Part shown: positions 54,999 to 63,301 of the stretch, one piece after another | Numbering within the stretch: position 1 is the stretch's first letter | How the letters are laid out: the number at the start of each line of letters is the position of its first letter | Assembly (NCBI GenBank): GCA_902825215.1 | Contig: LR782234.1 | Span: 2,232,001 to 2,296,000, forward strand | DNA from: Pseudomonas fluorescens | GTDB taxonomy: Bacteria; Pseudomonadota; Gammaproteobacteria; Pseudomonadales; Pseudomonadaceae | DNA: 64,000 bases | Direction: 5' to 3' | The notes under the pieces: model-generated | Told to the model about the DNA's origin: nothing | What the model saw: only the letters and a program-made list of their open reading frames with translations | The model's database searches: none | Program-made: the position numbers and the translations under genes

Positions 54999-55928
54999 AT
55001 GCCCATGAACCGTAACGATCTGCGTCGCGTCGACATGAACCTGCTGGTGATTTTCGAAGCGCTGATGTTCGAGAAGAACCTGACCCGCGTCGCCGAAAAA
55101 CTGTTCATGGGCCAGCCTGCGGTCAGTGCGGCGCTCGGCCGTTTGCGCGACCTGTTCGACGATCCGTTGCTGTTGCGCAATGGACGCAGCATGGAGCCGA
55201 CTGCGCGCGCGCTGGCGATTCTCAAGGAACTGCAACCGGCGATGGATGTGATCTCCGGGGCGGTCAGCCGGGCCAAGGAGTTCGAGCCGGCGAGCAGTTG
55301 CGACGTGTTTCGCATCGGCCTGTCCGATGACGCCGAATTCGGCCTGTTTCCGCCGCTGCTGCGCCAGCTTCAGCAGGAAGCGCCGGGGATTGTCGTGGTC
55401 GTGCGCCGCGCCAACTATCTACTGATGCCAGCGCTGCTGGCCTCCGGGGAAATCTCCGTGGGCGTGAGCTACACCACGGATCTGCCGGCCAATGCCAAGC
55501 GCAAGAAGCTGCGCGACATTCCCTGCAAGGTATTGCGCGGTGATGACCGTCCGGGGCCGCTGACGCTGGACGAATATTGCGAGCGTCCGCATGCGATGGT
55601 GTCGTTCTCGGGTGACCTGAGCGGCAATATCGATCTGGATCTGGCGAAGATCGGCCGCTGTCGCCGGGTGGTTCTCGGGGTGCCGCAGTTCAGTGGTTTG
55701 CGCGCTTTGCTCGCTGGCACCGAGATGATTGCCACTGTGCCGGATTATGCTGCCTGCGCCTTGGTTGAGGGGTGTGCGCTGCGTGCGGAAGATCCACCGT
55801 TTCCGATCGATGCGGCGCAGTTGTCGATGGCCTGGAGTGGGGTGCATGACAATGACCCGGCGGAGAAGTGGCTCAGGTCGAGGATCAGTCAGTTCATGGC
55901 GGCGCCGCTGGATATTCGGCCTGGCTGA
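54999..55928 (+). CDS. LysR family transcriptional regulator
   Basis: A 309-residue regulator with N-terminal winged helix (DLRRVDMNLLVIFEALMFEKNLTRVAEKLFMGQPAVSAALGRLR, NodD-like start) and an effector domain. It begins 48 bases after the metallo-hydrolase gene on the same strand. The VDMNLLVIFEAL motif places it near the NodD/LeuO/PA-type branch. Effector unknown. Confidence 0.9.
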   Translation: MPMNRNDLRRVDMNLLVIFEALMFEKNLTRVAEKLFMGQPAVSAALGRLRDLFDDPLLLRNGRSMEPTARALAILKELQPAMDVISGAVSRAKEFEPASSCDVFRIGLSDDAEFGLFPPLLRQLQQEAPGIVVVVRRANYLLMPALLASGEISVGVSYTTDLPANAKRKKLRDIPCKVLRGDDRPGPLTLDEYCERPHAMVSFSGDLSGNIDLDLAKIGRCRRVVLGVPQFSGLRALLAGTEMIATVPDYAACALVEGCALRAEDPPFPIDAAQLSMAWSGVHDNDPAEKWLRSRISQFMAAPLDIRPG

Positions 55929-55948
55929 GGCTTTGCGTTTCTGGATGA

Positions 55949-56235
55949 ATGGGGGCATATCCGTTGCTACGGGTGTTGCGGCTGGCGGTTTCGCCCTTAC
56001 GGCGAGTCCCTTTTTCAGACGCCAAAAAGGAACCAAAAGGCTTTGCTCCTGCGTTCGGCCCTCGCAGGCTCGGGTCCCTTCGCTCCGGGATCGATCCGGG
56101 CGCAGCGGCTACGGTTTGCTTCGCTGCACCTACTTCCGCTGTGTCTGGCTGCGCCAGACGGTCGCTGCGCTCCCACGCCCGGATCAATCCCTCCACTCAG
56201 CCTTCCGATGTCGCTGGTTAGGCAAGATCAAGATC
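55949..56235. repeat. Long non-coding repeat-like element
   Basis: About 290 bases with a patchwork of short palindromes (CCTTTTT/AAAAAGG at 56009-56030, GTCTGGC/GCCAGAC near 56142-56159) and phrases such as TCGCCCTTACGGCGAG and TTCCGATGTCGC. I recall similar sequence at many intergenic sites in P. fluorescens-group genomes. No open frame with a ribosome site is seen. With the next two repeats it fills the 55929-56764 gap. Confidence 0.5.
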
Positions 56236-56310
56236 AAGGGCACTCGAGCTAACGCTCATTGTTGAGTGGTTAGAAGCGGGTGGTTGGCTTTGGATTTGTG
56301 GTGTGGCTGC

Positions 56311-56450
56311 CCCTCACCCCAGCCCTCTCCCGAGGGAGAGGGAGCCGATTTTTGTGCTTTTCAAATTTTGTGTTCGACTCGGTATCGCAGGTCGGTTTAG
56401 CTCTCGCATCCACTGCGGTCAGTTCCCTCTCCCTCCGGGAGAGGGGTAGG
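56311..56450 (+). repeat. MITE-like terminal-inverted-repeat element, copy 1
   Basis: Starts CCCTCACCCCAGCCCTCTCC and ends CTCTCCCTCCGGGAGAGGGG. The interior (AGCCGAT, CTCGGTATCGCAGGTCGGT, GCGGTCAG) matches, in reverse orientation, the interior of the element at 60388-60553. Non-coding. Confidence 0.75.
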
Positions 56451-56558
56451 CGGGCGGCGTTCCGATGAGGGGCTTTTGATTTTCAGGCTGAGCCGTTGTA
56501 TCAAGGTCAACATCAACGGCAGGCGAGCTGATACTCGGCCTCAGGGTGGGCTCGGTTC

Positions 56559-56589
56559 ATGCGGGAGCTTGCCTGCAAGCGATAGCGGC
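56559..56589. repeat. Single REP sequence
   Basis: GCGGGAGCTTGCCTGCAAGC followed by GATAGCGG: the Pseudomonas REP palindrome (CTTGCCTGCAAG core), here without a visible inverted partner within 200 bases. Confidence 0.75.
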
Positions 56590-56764
56590 CTGACCCGTCC
56601 GGTTCCGCACGGGCATCACAGGTTCCCCGTAAACCTTTCACCCGCATTTTTCATCACTGTCTACACACCCTCCATGCCCTGAAAACCAACTAAGCACACC
56701 CATCCAATTTCTTCCGCCCTTGCCTTGGCATGATTCTCGTCAATGACATTCAAAGGGTCGGGTC

Positions 56765-57178
56765 ATGATTAATTCGAGGGATGAACGGGCGCAGGACTTC
56801 GGTTTGCTGTTTCTGCGGGTCAGTGGCGGGTTGTTTCTGTTGTGGGTGCACGGCTTGCCCAAGCTGCTCGACTTCACCGCGCAGTTGCAATTGATCGAAG
56901 ACCCGTTTCACCTCGGTGCCCACCTCACGCTGAGCCTGGCGATTTTCGCCGAAGTTCTCTGTCCGCTGCTGATCGTCGCCGGTGTTCTGGCGCGGTTGGC
57001 CTGCTTGCCTATTCTCTTTGTGCTGCTCGTTGCGCTGCTGGTCGTGCATCCGCAATGGAGTGTGGCTGAAGGGCAGTTCGGCTGGTTGCTGTTGATCCTG
57101 TTTACCACTGTGTTCATCGCCGGGCCGGGTCGGCTGGCGATCAATGTTCGTTTGCCCGGAGTACTGCGTTATGCCTGA
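56765..57178 (+). CDS. DoxX family membrane protein
   Basis: A 137-residue protein with four membrane helices (about 13-30, 50-70, 72-92 and 100-122). It carries the DoxX start LLFLRVSGGLFLLWVHGLPKL. Members accompany redox or thiol-linked enzymes; exact role unknown. First gene of a four-gene operon; its stop overlaps the next ATG by 8 bases. Confidence 0.87.
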   Translation: MINSRDERAQDFGLLFLRVSGGLFLLWVHGLPKLLDFTAQLQLIEDPFHLGAHLTLSLAIFAEVLCPLLIVAGVLARLACLPILFVLLVALLVVHPQWSVAEGQFGWLLLILFTTVFIAGPGRLAINVRLPGVLRYA

Positions 57179-57797
57179 AGCCCTGAATCCACTCACACCG
57201 GGGGCCGATGAGACCGTCACGTTGATCATCAAGCACCGGGTCAAGGCCGGTTTCGAGTCGGCGTATGAAGCCTGGCTGCGCAATATCGTCCGTGTGGCGG
57301 GGCAGCGTGAAGGGCATCTGGGCGTCGACGTGGTGCGCGGCAAGCGCGGGCGCCTCGACTTCTATACCTGCGTGCTGCGCTTCAGCAGCACCGAAGCGAT
57401 GCAAGGCTGGCTGGAATCGTCCGAGCGTCAGGCGCTGGTCGCCGAGGCGGCGCCGATGCTGGCTGACGGCGATCAGACGGAAGTCGCGCCGGTCAACGAG
57501 TTCTGGTTCTCGCCATTGGCTGAGGCCGCTTCGCCACCGCCGCGCTGGAAACAAGCCGTGGTGTCGCTGCTGGTTATTCTGCCGCACACCCTGTTGGTGC
57601 CGCTGATCTGGGGGCCGTTGCTGGCGTTGCATCCGCTTCTTTCCAACTACGTGGTCGCCACCTTCTTCATCACCCTGACCATCGTCCTCTCGGTGGTGTA
57701 CGTGGTGATGCCGCCGGTGACCCGTTTGTTCACGCCGTGGCTGGAAGCCAGCCAGGCCCATGAGCACCTTGATTCCCAAGAAACCTCGCCGCGTTGA
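57171..57797 (+). CDS. Membrane-anchored antibiotic biosynthesis monooxygenase (ABM) domain protein
   Basis: A 208-residue protein. Residues about 15-110 form an ABM ferredoxin-like domain (VTLIIKHRVKAGFESAYEAWLRNI, HLGVDVVRGKRGRLDFYTCVLRF). Residues about 130-185 hold two membrane helices (AVVSLLVILPHTLLVPLIWG; YVVATFFITLTIVLSVVYVVM). ABM domains are small cofactor-free oxygenases or haem-degrading folds. The fused membrane part puts this one on the inner membrane beside DoxX. Confidence 0.86.
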   Translation: MPEALNPLTPGADETVTLIIKHRVKAGFESAYEAWLRNIVRVAGQREGHLGVDVVRGKRGRLDFYTCVLRFSSTEAMQGWLESSERQALVAEAAPMLADGDQTEVAPVNEFWFSPLAEAASPPPRWKQAVVSLLVILPHTLLVPLIWGPLLALHPLLSNYVVATFFITLTIVLSVVYVVMPPVTRLFTPWLEASQAHEHLDSQETSPR

Positions 57798-57837
57798 GCG
57801 GGGTTTGCTTCTTTTCACTTTTGCTTGAGGAACTGCG

Positions 57838-59676
57838 ATGAACGCCGATCTGATTCTGTTCAATGGCCAATTTCATACGGTTGACCGCGAAAAACCGCTC
57901 GCCAGCGCCGTGGCGATCAAGGATGGCCGCTTCGTCGCCGTCGGTAACGACGCCGAAGCCATGGCCCTCAAGGGCAGCGCCACGCAAGTGGTCGACATGA
58001 AGGGCCGCTGCGTCATTCCTGGCCTCAATGACTCGCACCTGCACTTGATCCGTGGCGGTTTGAACTACAACCTCGAACTGCGCTGGGAAGGTGTGCCGTC
58101 GCTCGCCGACGCGCTGCGCATGCTCAAGGATCAGGCCGATCGCACGCCGACCCCGCAATGGGTGCGCGTGGTCGGTGGCTGGAACGAATTCCAGTTCGCC
58201 GAAAAACGCATGCCGACCCTGGAAGAAATCAACCAGGCGGCGCCGGACACCCCGGTGTTCATCCTGCACCTGTACGATCGTGCCTTGCTCAACCGCGCGG
58301 CATTGCGCGTCGCTGGTTATACCCGCGACACGCCGAACCCGCCGGGCGGCGAGATCGTGCGTGACAGCAACGGCAACCCGACCGGCATGCTGGTTGCGCG
58401 GCCGAACGCGATGATTCTCTACTCGACGCTGGCCAAGGGGCCGAAGCTGCCGCTGGAATATCAAGTCAACTCGACCCGGCAGTTCATGCGCGAACTCAAT
58501 CGCCTCGGCCTGACCAGTGCGATCGACGCCGGCGGTGGTTTCCAGAACTACCCGGACGATTATCAGGTGATCGAGCAACTGGCCAAAGAAGACCAGTTGA
58601 CCGTGCGCATCGCCTACAACCTGTTCACCCAGAAGCCGAAAGAAGAACTGACCGATTTCCAGAACTGGACCGGCAGCGTCAAGTTGCACCAGGGTGACGA
58701 CTTCCTGCGCCACAACGGCGCCGGCGAAATGCTGGTGTTCTCGGCGGCCGACTTCGAGGACTTCCTCGAACCGCGTCCGGACCTGCCGCAGACCATGGAA
58801 CAAGAGCTGGAGCCGGTGGTGCGTCATCTGGTCGAACAGCGCTGGCCGTTCCGTCTGCACGCCACCTACAACGAATCGATCAGCCGCATGCTCGACGTGT
58901 TCGAGAAGGTTAACCGTGACATTCCGTTCAACGGTCTGCCGTGGTTCTTCGACCACGCCGAAACCATCACCCCGCAGAACATCGAGCGAGTAAAAGCGCT
59001 GGGCGGCGGCATCGCGATCCAGGATCGCATGGCGTTCCAGGGGGAGTACTTCGTTGATCGCTACGGCAAACAAGCCGCCGAAGCCACGCCGCCGATCAAG
59101 CGCATGCTCGCTGAAGGCGTGCCGGTGGGCGCCGGCACCGACGCCACGCGGGTGTCGAGCTACAACCCGTGGACCTCGCTGTACTGGATGGTCAGCGGTC
59201 GCACCGTCGGCGGTCTGGCTCTGTACGAAGAAGGTCTGCCACGCAGCACCGCGCTGGAGCTGTTCACCCACGGCAGCGCCTGGTTCTCCTCGGAGCAGGG
59301 CAAGAAGGGCCAGATTCGCGTCGGCCAACTGGCTGACCTGGCGGCACTGAGCTCGGACTTTTTCAGCGTTGAAGAAGAAGCGATCAAGTGGATCGAGTCG
59401 GTGATGACCGTGGTCGGCGGCAAGATCGTCTACGCCGCCGGCGACTTCGAAGACCTCGGCCCACGCTCGATTCCGGTACTGCCGGACTGGTCGCCGGTGG
59501 TCAAGGTGCCGGGCCACTGGCGCCCGAACTCACCGTTGCAGGCGCAGGTTCACCAGTGCAGCGGGCCGTGCGCGGTGCACACCCACAGCCATGAAAAGGC
59601 GCGGATGTCGAACGCGCCGGTCAGCGACTTCGCCGGTTTCTGGGGCGCGTTCGGCTGTTCCTGCTTCGCCTTCTGA
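57838..59676 (+). CDS. YtcJ-type amidohydrolase with His/Cys-rich C-terminal tail
   Basis: A 612-residue metal-dependent hydrolase. N-terminal composite sheet (LILFNGQFHTVDREKPLASAVAIKDGRFVAVG), the first metal motif as SHLHL, later ligand segments FDHAETITPQNIERVKALG and GAGTDATRVSS, and the SLADLAALSSD-like closing strand. From about residue 569 a 44-residue tail follows that the enzyme core does not need: HQCSGPC, HTHSHEK and a terminal GCSCFAF. Cytoplasmic by absence of a signal. Substrate unknown. Confidence 0.88.
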   Translation: MNADLILFNGQFHTVDREKPLASAVAIKDGRFVAVGNDAEAMALKGSATQVVDMKGRCVIPGLNDSHLHLIRGGLNYNLELRWEGVPSLADALRMLKDQADRTPTPQWVRVVGGWNEFQFAEKRMPTLEEINQAAPDTPVFILHLYDRALLNRAALRVAGYTRDTPNPPGGEIVRDSNGNPTGMLVARPNAMILYSTLAKGPKLPLEYQVNSTRQFMRELNRLGLTSAIDAGGGFQNYPDDYQVIEQLAKEDQLTVRIAYNLFTQKPKEELTDFQNWTGSVKLHQGDDFLRHNGAGEMLVFSAADFEDFLEPRPDLPQTMEQELEPVVRHLVEQRWPFRLHATYNESISRMLDVFEKVNRDIPFNGLPWFFDHAETITPQNIERVKALGGGIAIQDRMAFQGEYFVDRYGKQAAEATPPIKRMLAEGVPVGAGTDATRVSSYNPWTSLYWMVSGRTVGGLALYEEGLPRSTALELFTHGSAWFSSEQGKKGQIRVGQLADLAALSSDFFSVEEEAIKWIESVMTVVGGKIVYAAGDFEDLGPRSIPVLPDWSPVVKVPGHWRPNSPLQAQVHQCSGPCAVHTHSHEKARMSNAPVSDFAGFWGAFGCSCFAF

Positions 59677-59683
59677 TTTCGAA

Positions 59684-59711
59684 AAAAGCGCCGGCCATCC
59701 GGGCCGGCGCT
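59684..59711 (-). terminator. Hairpin between amidohydrolase and isochorismatase-fold genes
   Basis: A6, AGCGCCGGCC, ATCC loop, GGCCGGCGCT. The A run makes it a good terminator only on the minus strand. On the plus strand it may be an mRNA processing or stability element inside the operon. Confidence 0.55.
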
Positions 59712-59744
59712 GCAAGCACTATCCAACCACCGAGGAGTTTTGCC

Positions 59745-60368
59745 ATGAGCGTTCCCTACAAGCGTTTGAACAAAGACGATGCTGTCGTTCTGCTGGTCGA
59801 TCACCAGACCGGTCTGATCTCGCTGGTCCAGGATTTCACCCCGAACGAGTTCAAGAACAACGTGCTGGCACTGGGCGACATCGCCAAGTTCTTCAAGCTG
59901 CCAACCATCCTCACCACCAGCTTCGATGCCGGTCCCAACGGCCCGATCGTGCCTGAGCTGCGCGAGCAGTTTCCGGACGCACCGTTCATCCAGCGTCCAG
60001 GCCAGATCAACGCCTGGGACAACGAAGACTTCGTCAAGGCGATCAAGGCCACTGGCCGCAAGCAACTGATCATCGCTGGCGTGGTGACCGACGTTTGCGT
60101 AGCGTTCCCGACCCTGTCGGCTATCGCTGAAGGTTTTGAAGTATTCGTGGTGACCGACTCGTCCGGCACCTTCAACACCACCGTGCAACAAGCGGCGTGG
60201 GCGCGTATGTCGGCCGCCGGTGCACACCTGCTGAACTGGTTCTCGGTGGCGTGCGAGCTGCAGGGTGACTGGCGCAACGATATGGAAGGTCTGGCGCATC
60301 TGCTGTCGGAGCGTCTGCCTAACTATCGCAACCTGATCAACAGCTATACCAAGTTTACTGCTCAGTAA
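59745..60368 (+). CDS. Isochorismatase-fold hydrolase, YcaC type
   Basis: A 207-residue cysteine hydrolase. Catalytic Asp in LLVDHQTGLI (about residue 20), a Lys in the QRPGQINAW/FVKAIKATGRK region, and nucleophile Cys in GVVTDVCVAF (about 119). YcaC relatives form octamers and their natural substrate is unknown. Last gene of the DoxX-ABM-amidohydrolase operon; the right TIR element begins 20 bases after the stop. Confidence 0.88.
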   Translation: MSVPYKRLNKDDAVVLLVDHQTGLISLVQDFTPNEFKNNVLALGDIAKFFKLPTILTTSFDAGPNGPIVPELREQFPDAPFIQRPGQINAWDNEDFVKAIKATGRKQLIIAGVVTDVCVAFPTLSAIAEGFEVFVVTDSSGTFNTTVQQAAWARMSAAGAHLLNWFSVACELQGDWRNDMEGLAHLLSERLPNYRNLINSYTKFTAQ

Positions 60369-60387
60369 TGGGTTCGAAGGTCAAAAG

Positions 60388-60553
60388 CCCCTCACCCTAA
60401 CCCTCTCCCGGAGAGAGAGAGGGGACTGACCGCGTTGTTTGCTAGAGTTGCACCGACCTGCAATACCGAGCCGAGCTCCGCTCTTGAAACGCATGGAGAT
60501 CGGCTCCCTTTCCCCCTCGCCCCCCTTGGGGGAGAGGGTTGGGGTGAGGGGGG
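60388..60553 (-). repeat. MITE-like terminal-inverted-repeat element, copy 2
   Basis: Ends CCCCTCACCCTAACCCTCTC and GAGAGGGTTGGGGTGAGGGG are inverted repeats of about 22 bases. Interior phrases (CTGACCGCG, ACCGACCTGCAATACCGAG, ATCGGCTCC) are the reverse complement of those in copy 1 at 56311. No coding potential. The IS3 element begins 6 bases beyond its right end. Confidence 0.8.
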
Positions 60554-60592
60554 CTCTTTGCAGTGGTCTAATTTCCCCGGACACCCCGATAG

Positions 60593-60919
<327 letters not shown>

Positions 60920-60960
60920 GGTATCGACTGGTTCGGCAGCTGCAAGAGAAGGTCAGTTCA

Positions 60961-61806
60961 GTGGCATATATTTGTCGATTACTGGGCATCAGTCGTTCGG
61001 GCTTTTATGAGTTTCAAAAGCGTGCTGATGCACCAGCCCGGCAGAGTTGTCCCGTCGTTGTGCAACTCAAGGCGTCTTTTGCCGAGAGTGGTGGCTGCTA
61101 CGGCAGCCGTCCCTTGCGCGACGCGTTGCGCAGTAAAGGGATGCTTATAGGGCTGTATAAAATCCGTCAGTTGATGCGGGCTAACGGGCTGCGTTCGGCT
61201 TGGAAGCGTAAGTTTGTACACACGACCGATAGTAATCATGACCTGCCGATTGCAGAGAACGTACTGAGTCGACAATTTGATCCAGTGGCACCAAACAAGG
61301 CTTGGGTGGCTGACATCACCTACATCCGCACCCGCAGTGGCTGGTTGTATTTGGCCGTGGTATTGGACTTGTACTCACGCAAGATCGTGGGCTGGTCGAT
61401 GGCTCCGAACATGCCGGCTGAGCTGGTGTGCAGCGCGATGCAACTGGCCATCGCGCAGCGCCAACCACCGCCAGGCTTGATTGCCCACTCGGATCGAGGC
61501 AGCCAATACGCTAGTGCAACTTACAGAGAGTTACTGGCAAGAAACAACATGCAGCAAAGCATGAGCCGGAAAGGTAATTGCTGGGATAACGCGGTGATGG
61601 AGCGCTTCTTCCTGAGTTTGAAAATGGAACGGGTATGGCGACGTGACTACGCCAACCATGCTGAAGCGATCCGGGACATCACCGAGTACATTGTTGGGTT
61701 TTACAACAACGAACGGCTGCACTCAAAACTGGGGTATCTGCCACCGACCGTTTATGAACGGGCGATGGCGTTAAAACCACCTATCGAGGTGTCCGGAATT
61801 AGTTGA
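60961..61806 (+). CDS. IS3-family transposase OrfB (DDE integrase core)
   Basis: Catalytic part, 281 residues from a GTG, or fused to OrfA through the frameshift at 60880-60886. N-terminal HTH_21 segment (ICRLLGISRSGFYEFQKR), then the rve integrase core with the catalytic triad: Asp in WVADITYIRT, Asp in IAHSDRGSQY and Glu in DNAVMERFF. The C-terminus NNERLHSKLGYLPPTVYE is typical. The stop lies within the right inverted repeat. All catalytic residues are intact. Confidence 0.94.
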   Translation: MAYICRLLGISRSGFYEFQKRADAPARQSCPVVVQLKASFAESGGCYGSRPLRDALRSKGMLIGLYKIRQLMRANGLRSAWKRKFVHTTDSNHDLPIAENVLSRQFDPVAPNKAWVADITYIRTRSGWLYLAVVLDLYSRKIVGWSMAPNMPAELVCSAMQLAIAQRQPPPGLIAHSDRGSQYASATYRELLARNNMQQSMSRKGNCWDNAVMERFFLSLKMERVWRRDYANHAEAIRDITEYIVGFYNNERLHSKLGYLPPTVYERAMALKPPIEVSGIS

Positions 61807-61822
61807 CCACTGCACTTGATCT

Positions 61823-63250
61823 TCAGCGCTTCTGCAACCACCCCAAAAACCCTCCTTTCTTCACCGCCACCGGTTTGGCCATCAACGCGAGGCGACTGTT
61901 CTGCTGACGCACCGCCTGCAATTTGTTCAAGGCCCGACCCACTTCACTGCGTTTGCCCATGCACTCACGGGTCAACTGCTTGTCGAGTCGATAAACGATG
62001 CTCGACGTCAGCGCCGTGAACGTCGCCTGCGACGGCGTATCGGCAAGAATGCTTTGTTCACCCATCACCTCACTCGGGCCCATGCGTCCGGCTTCGATTT
62101 TGTTGTCGCCATCCGGCACAGTCGCGCTGACCACACCGGTGGCAATCACGAACAGGCTGTCCGGCACTTCATCCAGATCCAGCACCACCTGACCCGCCGT
62201 GTATTGCTGGGCGACCATCGATTCGGCGAGGCGATCGCGCTCGTCACTGCTCAGCGAGCGGAAGATCTTCACCTCATCGAGCAACGCGCGGGCGCGGCTC
62301 GAGGGTTCGATCACGCCGTCGGGATGCCGCGAGATGCCAGCCGCTTCGAGATGCCGGTGGGCGAGGTCGAACAATTGATTGCGCACTTCGCTTTTCTTGC
62401 CCAGTTCGGCAATGAAACCACTGGCGACGTACTCGGACATGGTTTCGCCGGCTTCTTTGAGCACGGCTTTCGGTGCTGGGCTGAGCAACAGCGAACTGCT
62501 GCCTTGCAGCGTGCGATCCAGCGCATCCAGCACCCGGCGTGGGCGAATATGGTTGGGCACTTTGATGCTGATCGACACGCCATGCATGTTGTTCGGACGG
62601 CTGAGGTTGACGATCTTCGCCTTGGCCGCGACCGAGTTCGGCACCACCGCCATGGTCCCCGCGCTGGTCAGCAAATGGGTGGCGCGCCAGTCGATGTCGA
62701 ACACCTTGCCTTCGACGCCGTCGATCATCACGAAATCGTCCACCTGATACGGCTTGGTGGTGTTCAGTACGATCCCGGAAAACACATCGGCCAGGGTGCT
62801 TTGCAGCGCCAGACCGACAACGATGGCGACCACGCCCGACGTCGCCAGCAGACCCTTGACCGGCAGCTCCAGCACATAACCGGCGGCGGCGACGATGGCG
62901 ACAAGAAATACCAGCGCGCCGATCACGTCCTGCAGCAGACGGCCGCTGTGACCGATGCGACGCATCAGGGCCAGGCCGATGACTTCGGTCAGCACGCGTG
63001 CGGCGTACAGCCACCAGAGAATGCCCAGCGCCGTCGCGCCCAGTTGCGCTACGCGGTCATCGGCAAATTGCGGCGCCTGCAACGGGCTGACGCCGGCATT
63101 GATCACCAGCGCGCTAAAGGCCAGAAACAGCACCAGCCGCACACCGACCTTCGGCGCGCGATGCTTATACGGCGCGAAGTGCCACAGCGCGGCGTCGAGC
63201 AACAGCAGCACGGCGCTCCAGGAGAGCAGGTGAGCGAGAAGGAAAGTCAT
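61823..63250 (-). CDS. MscS-family channel with C-terminal cyclic-nucleotide-binding domain
   Basis: A 475-residue inner-membrane protein: about four or five helices (residues 5-160), the MscS pore/beta-domain region (GLALQSTLADVFSGIVLNTTKPYQVDDFVMIDGVEGKVFDIDWRAT), a cytoplasmic alpha-beta part, and a cNMP-binding fold at about 325-445 (SLSSDERDRLAESMVAQQYTAGQVVL, MGPSEVMGEQSILADTPSQAT). Ligand-modulated osmotic channels of this plan are known in bacteria. The IS3 element ends 9 bases before its stop without damaging it. Confidence 0.9.
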   Translation of the reverse strand: MTFLLAHLLSWSAVLLLLDAALWHFAPYKHRAPKVGVRLVLFLAFSALVINAGVSPLQAPQFADDRVAQLGATALGILWWLYAARVLTEVIGLALMRRIGHSGRLLQDVIGALVFLVAIVAAAGYVLELPVKGLLATSGVVAIVVGLALQSTLADVFSGIVLNTTKPYQVDDFVMIDGVEGKVFDIDWRATHLLTSAGTMAVVPNSVAAKAKIVNLSRPNNMHGVSISIKVPNHIRPRRVLDALDRTLQGSSSLLLSPAPKAVLKEAGETMSEYVASGFIAELGKKSEVRNQLFDLAHRHLEAAGISRHPDGVIEPSSRARALLDEVKIFRSLSSDERDRLAESMVAQQYTAGQVVLDLDEVPDSLFVIATGVVSATVPDGDNKIEAGRMGPSEVMGEQSILADTPSQATFTALTSSIVYRLDKQLTRECMGKRSEVGRALNKLQAVRQQNSRLALMAKPVAVKKGGFLGWLQKR

Positions 63251-63265
63251 GGGCGTTACTCACAC

Positions 63266-63295
63266 AAAAAACCCGGCGCTTTTCGGGCGCCGGGC
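63266..63295 (-). terminator. Terminator of the alpha/beta hydrolase gene
   Basis: On the minus strand: CCCGGCGC, short loop with CGAAAAG, GCGCCGGG and a T6 run, 6 bases beyond the hydrolase stop and 16 before the channel gene start. Confidence 0.82.
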
Positions 63296-63301
63296 CTGGG
63301 C

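Noticed and set aside
57730..59517. Minus-strand frame of 595 codons antisense to the amidohydrolase
   Set aside because: Shadow of a clear metal-dependent hydrolase; no start signal.
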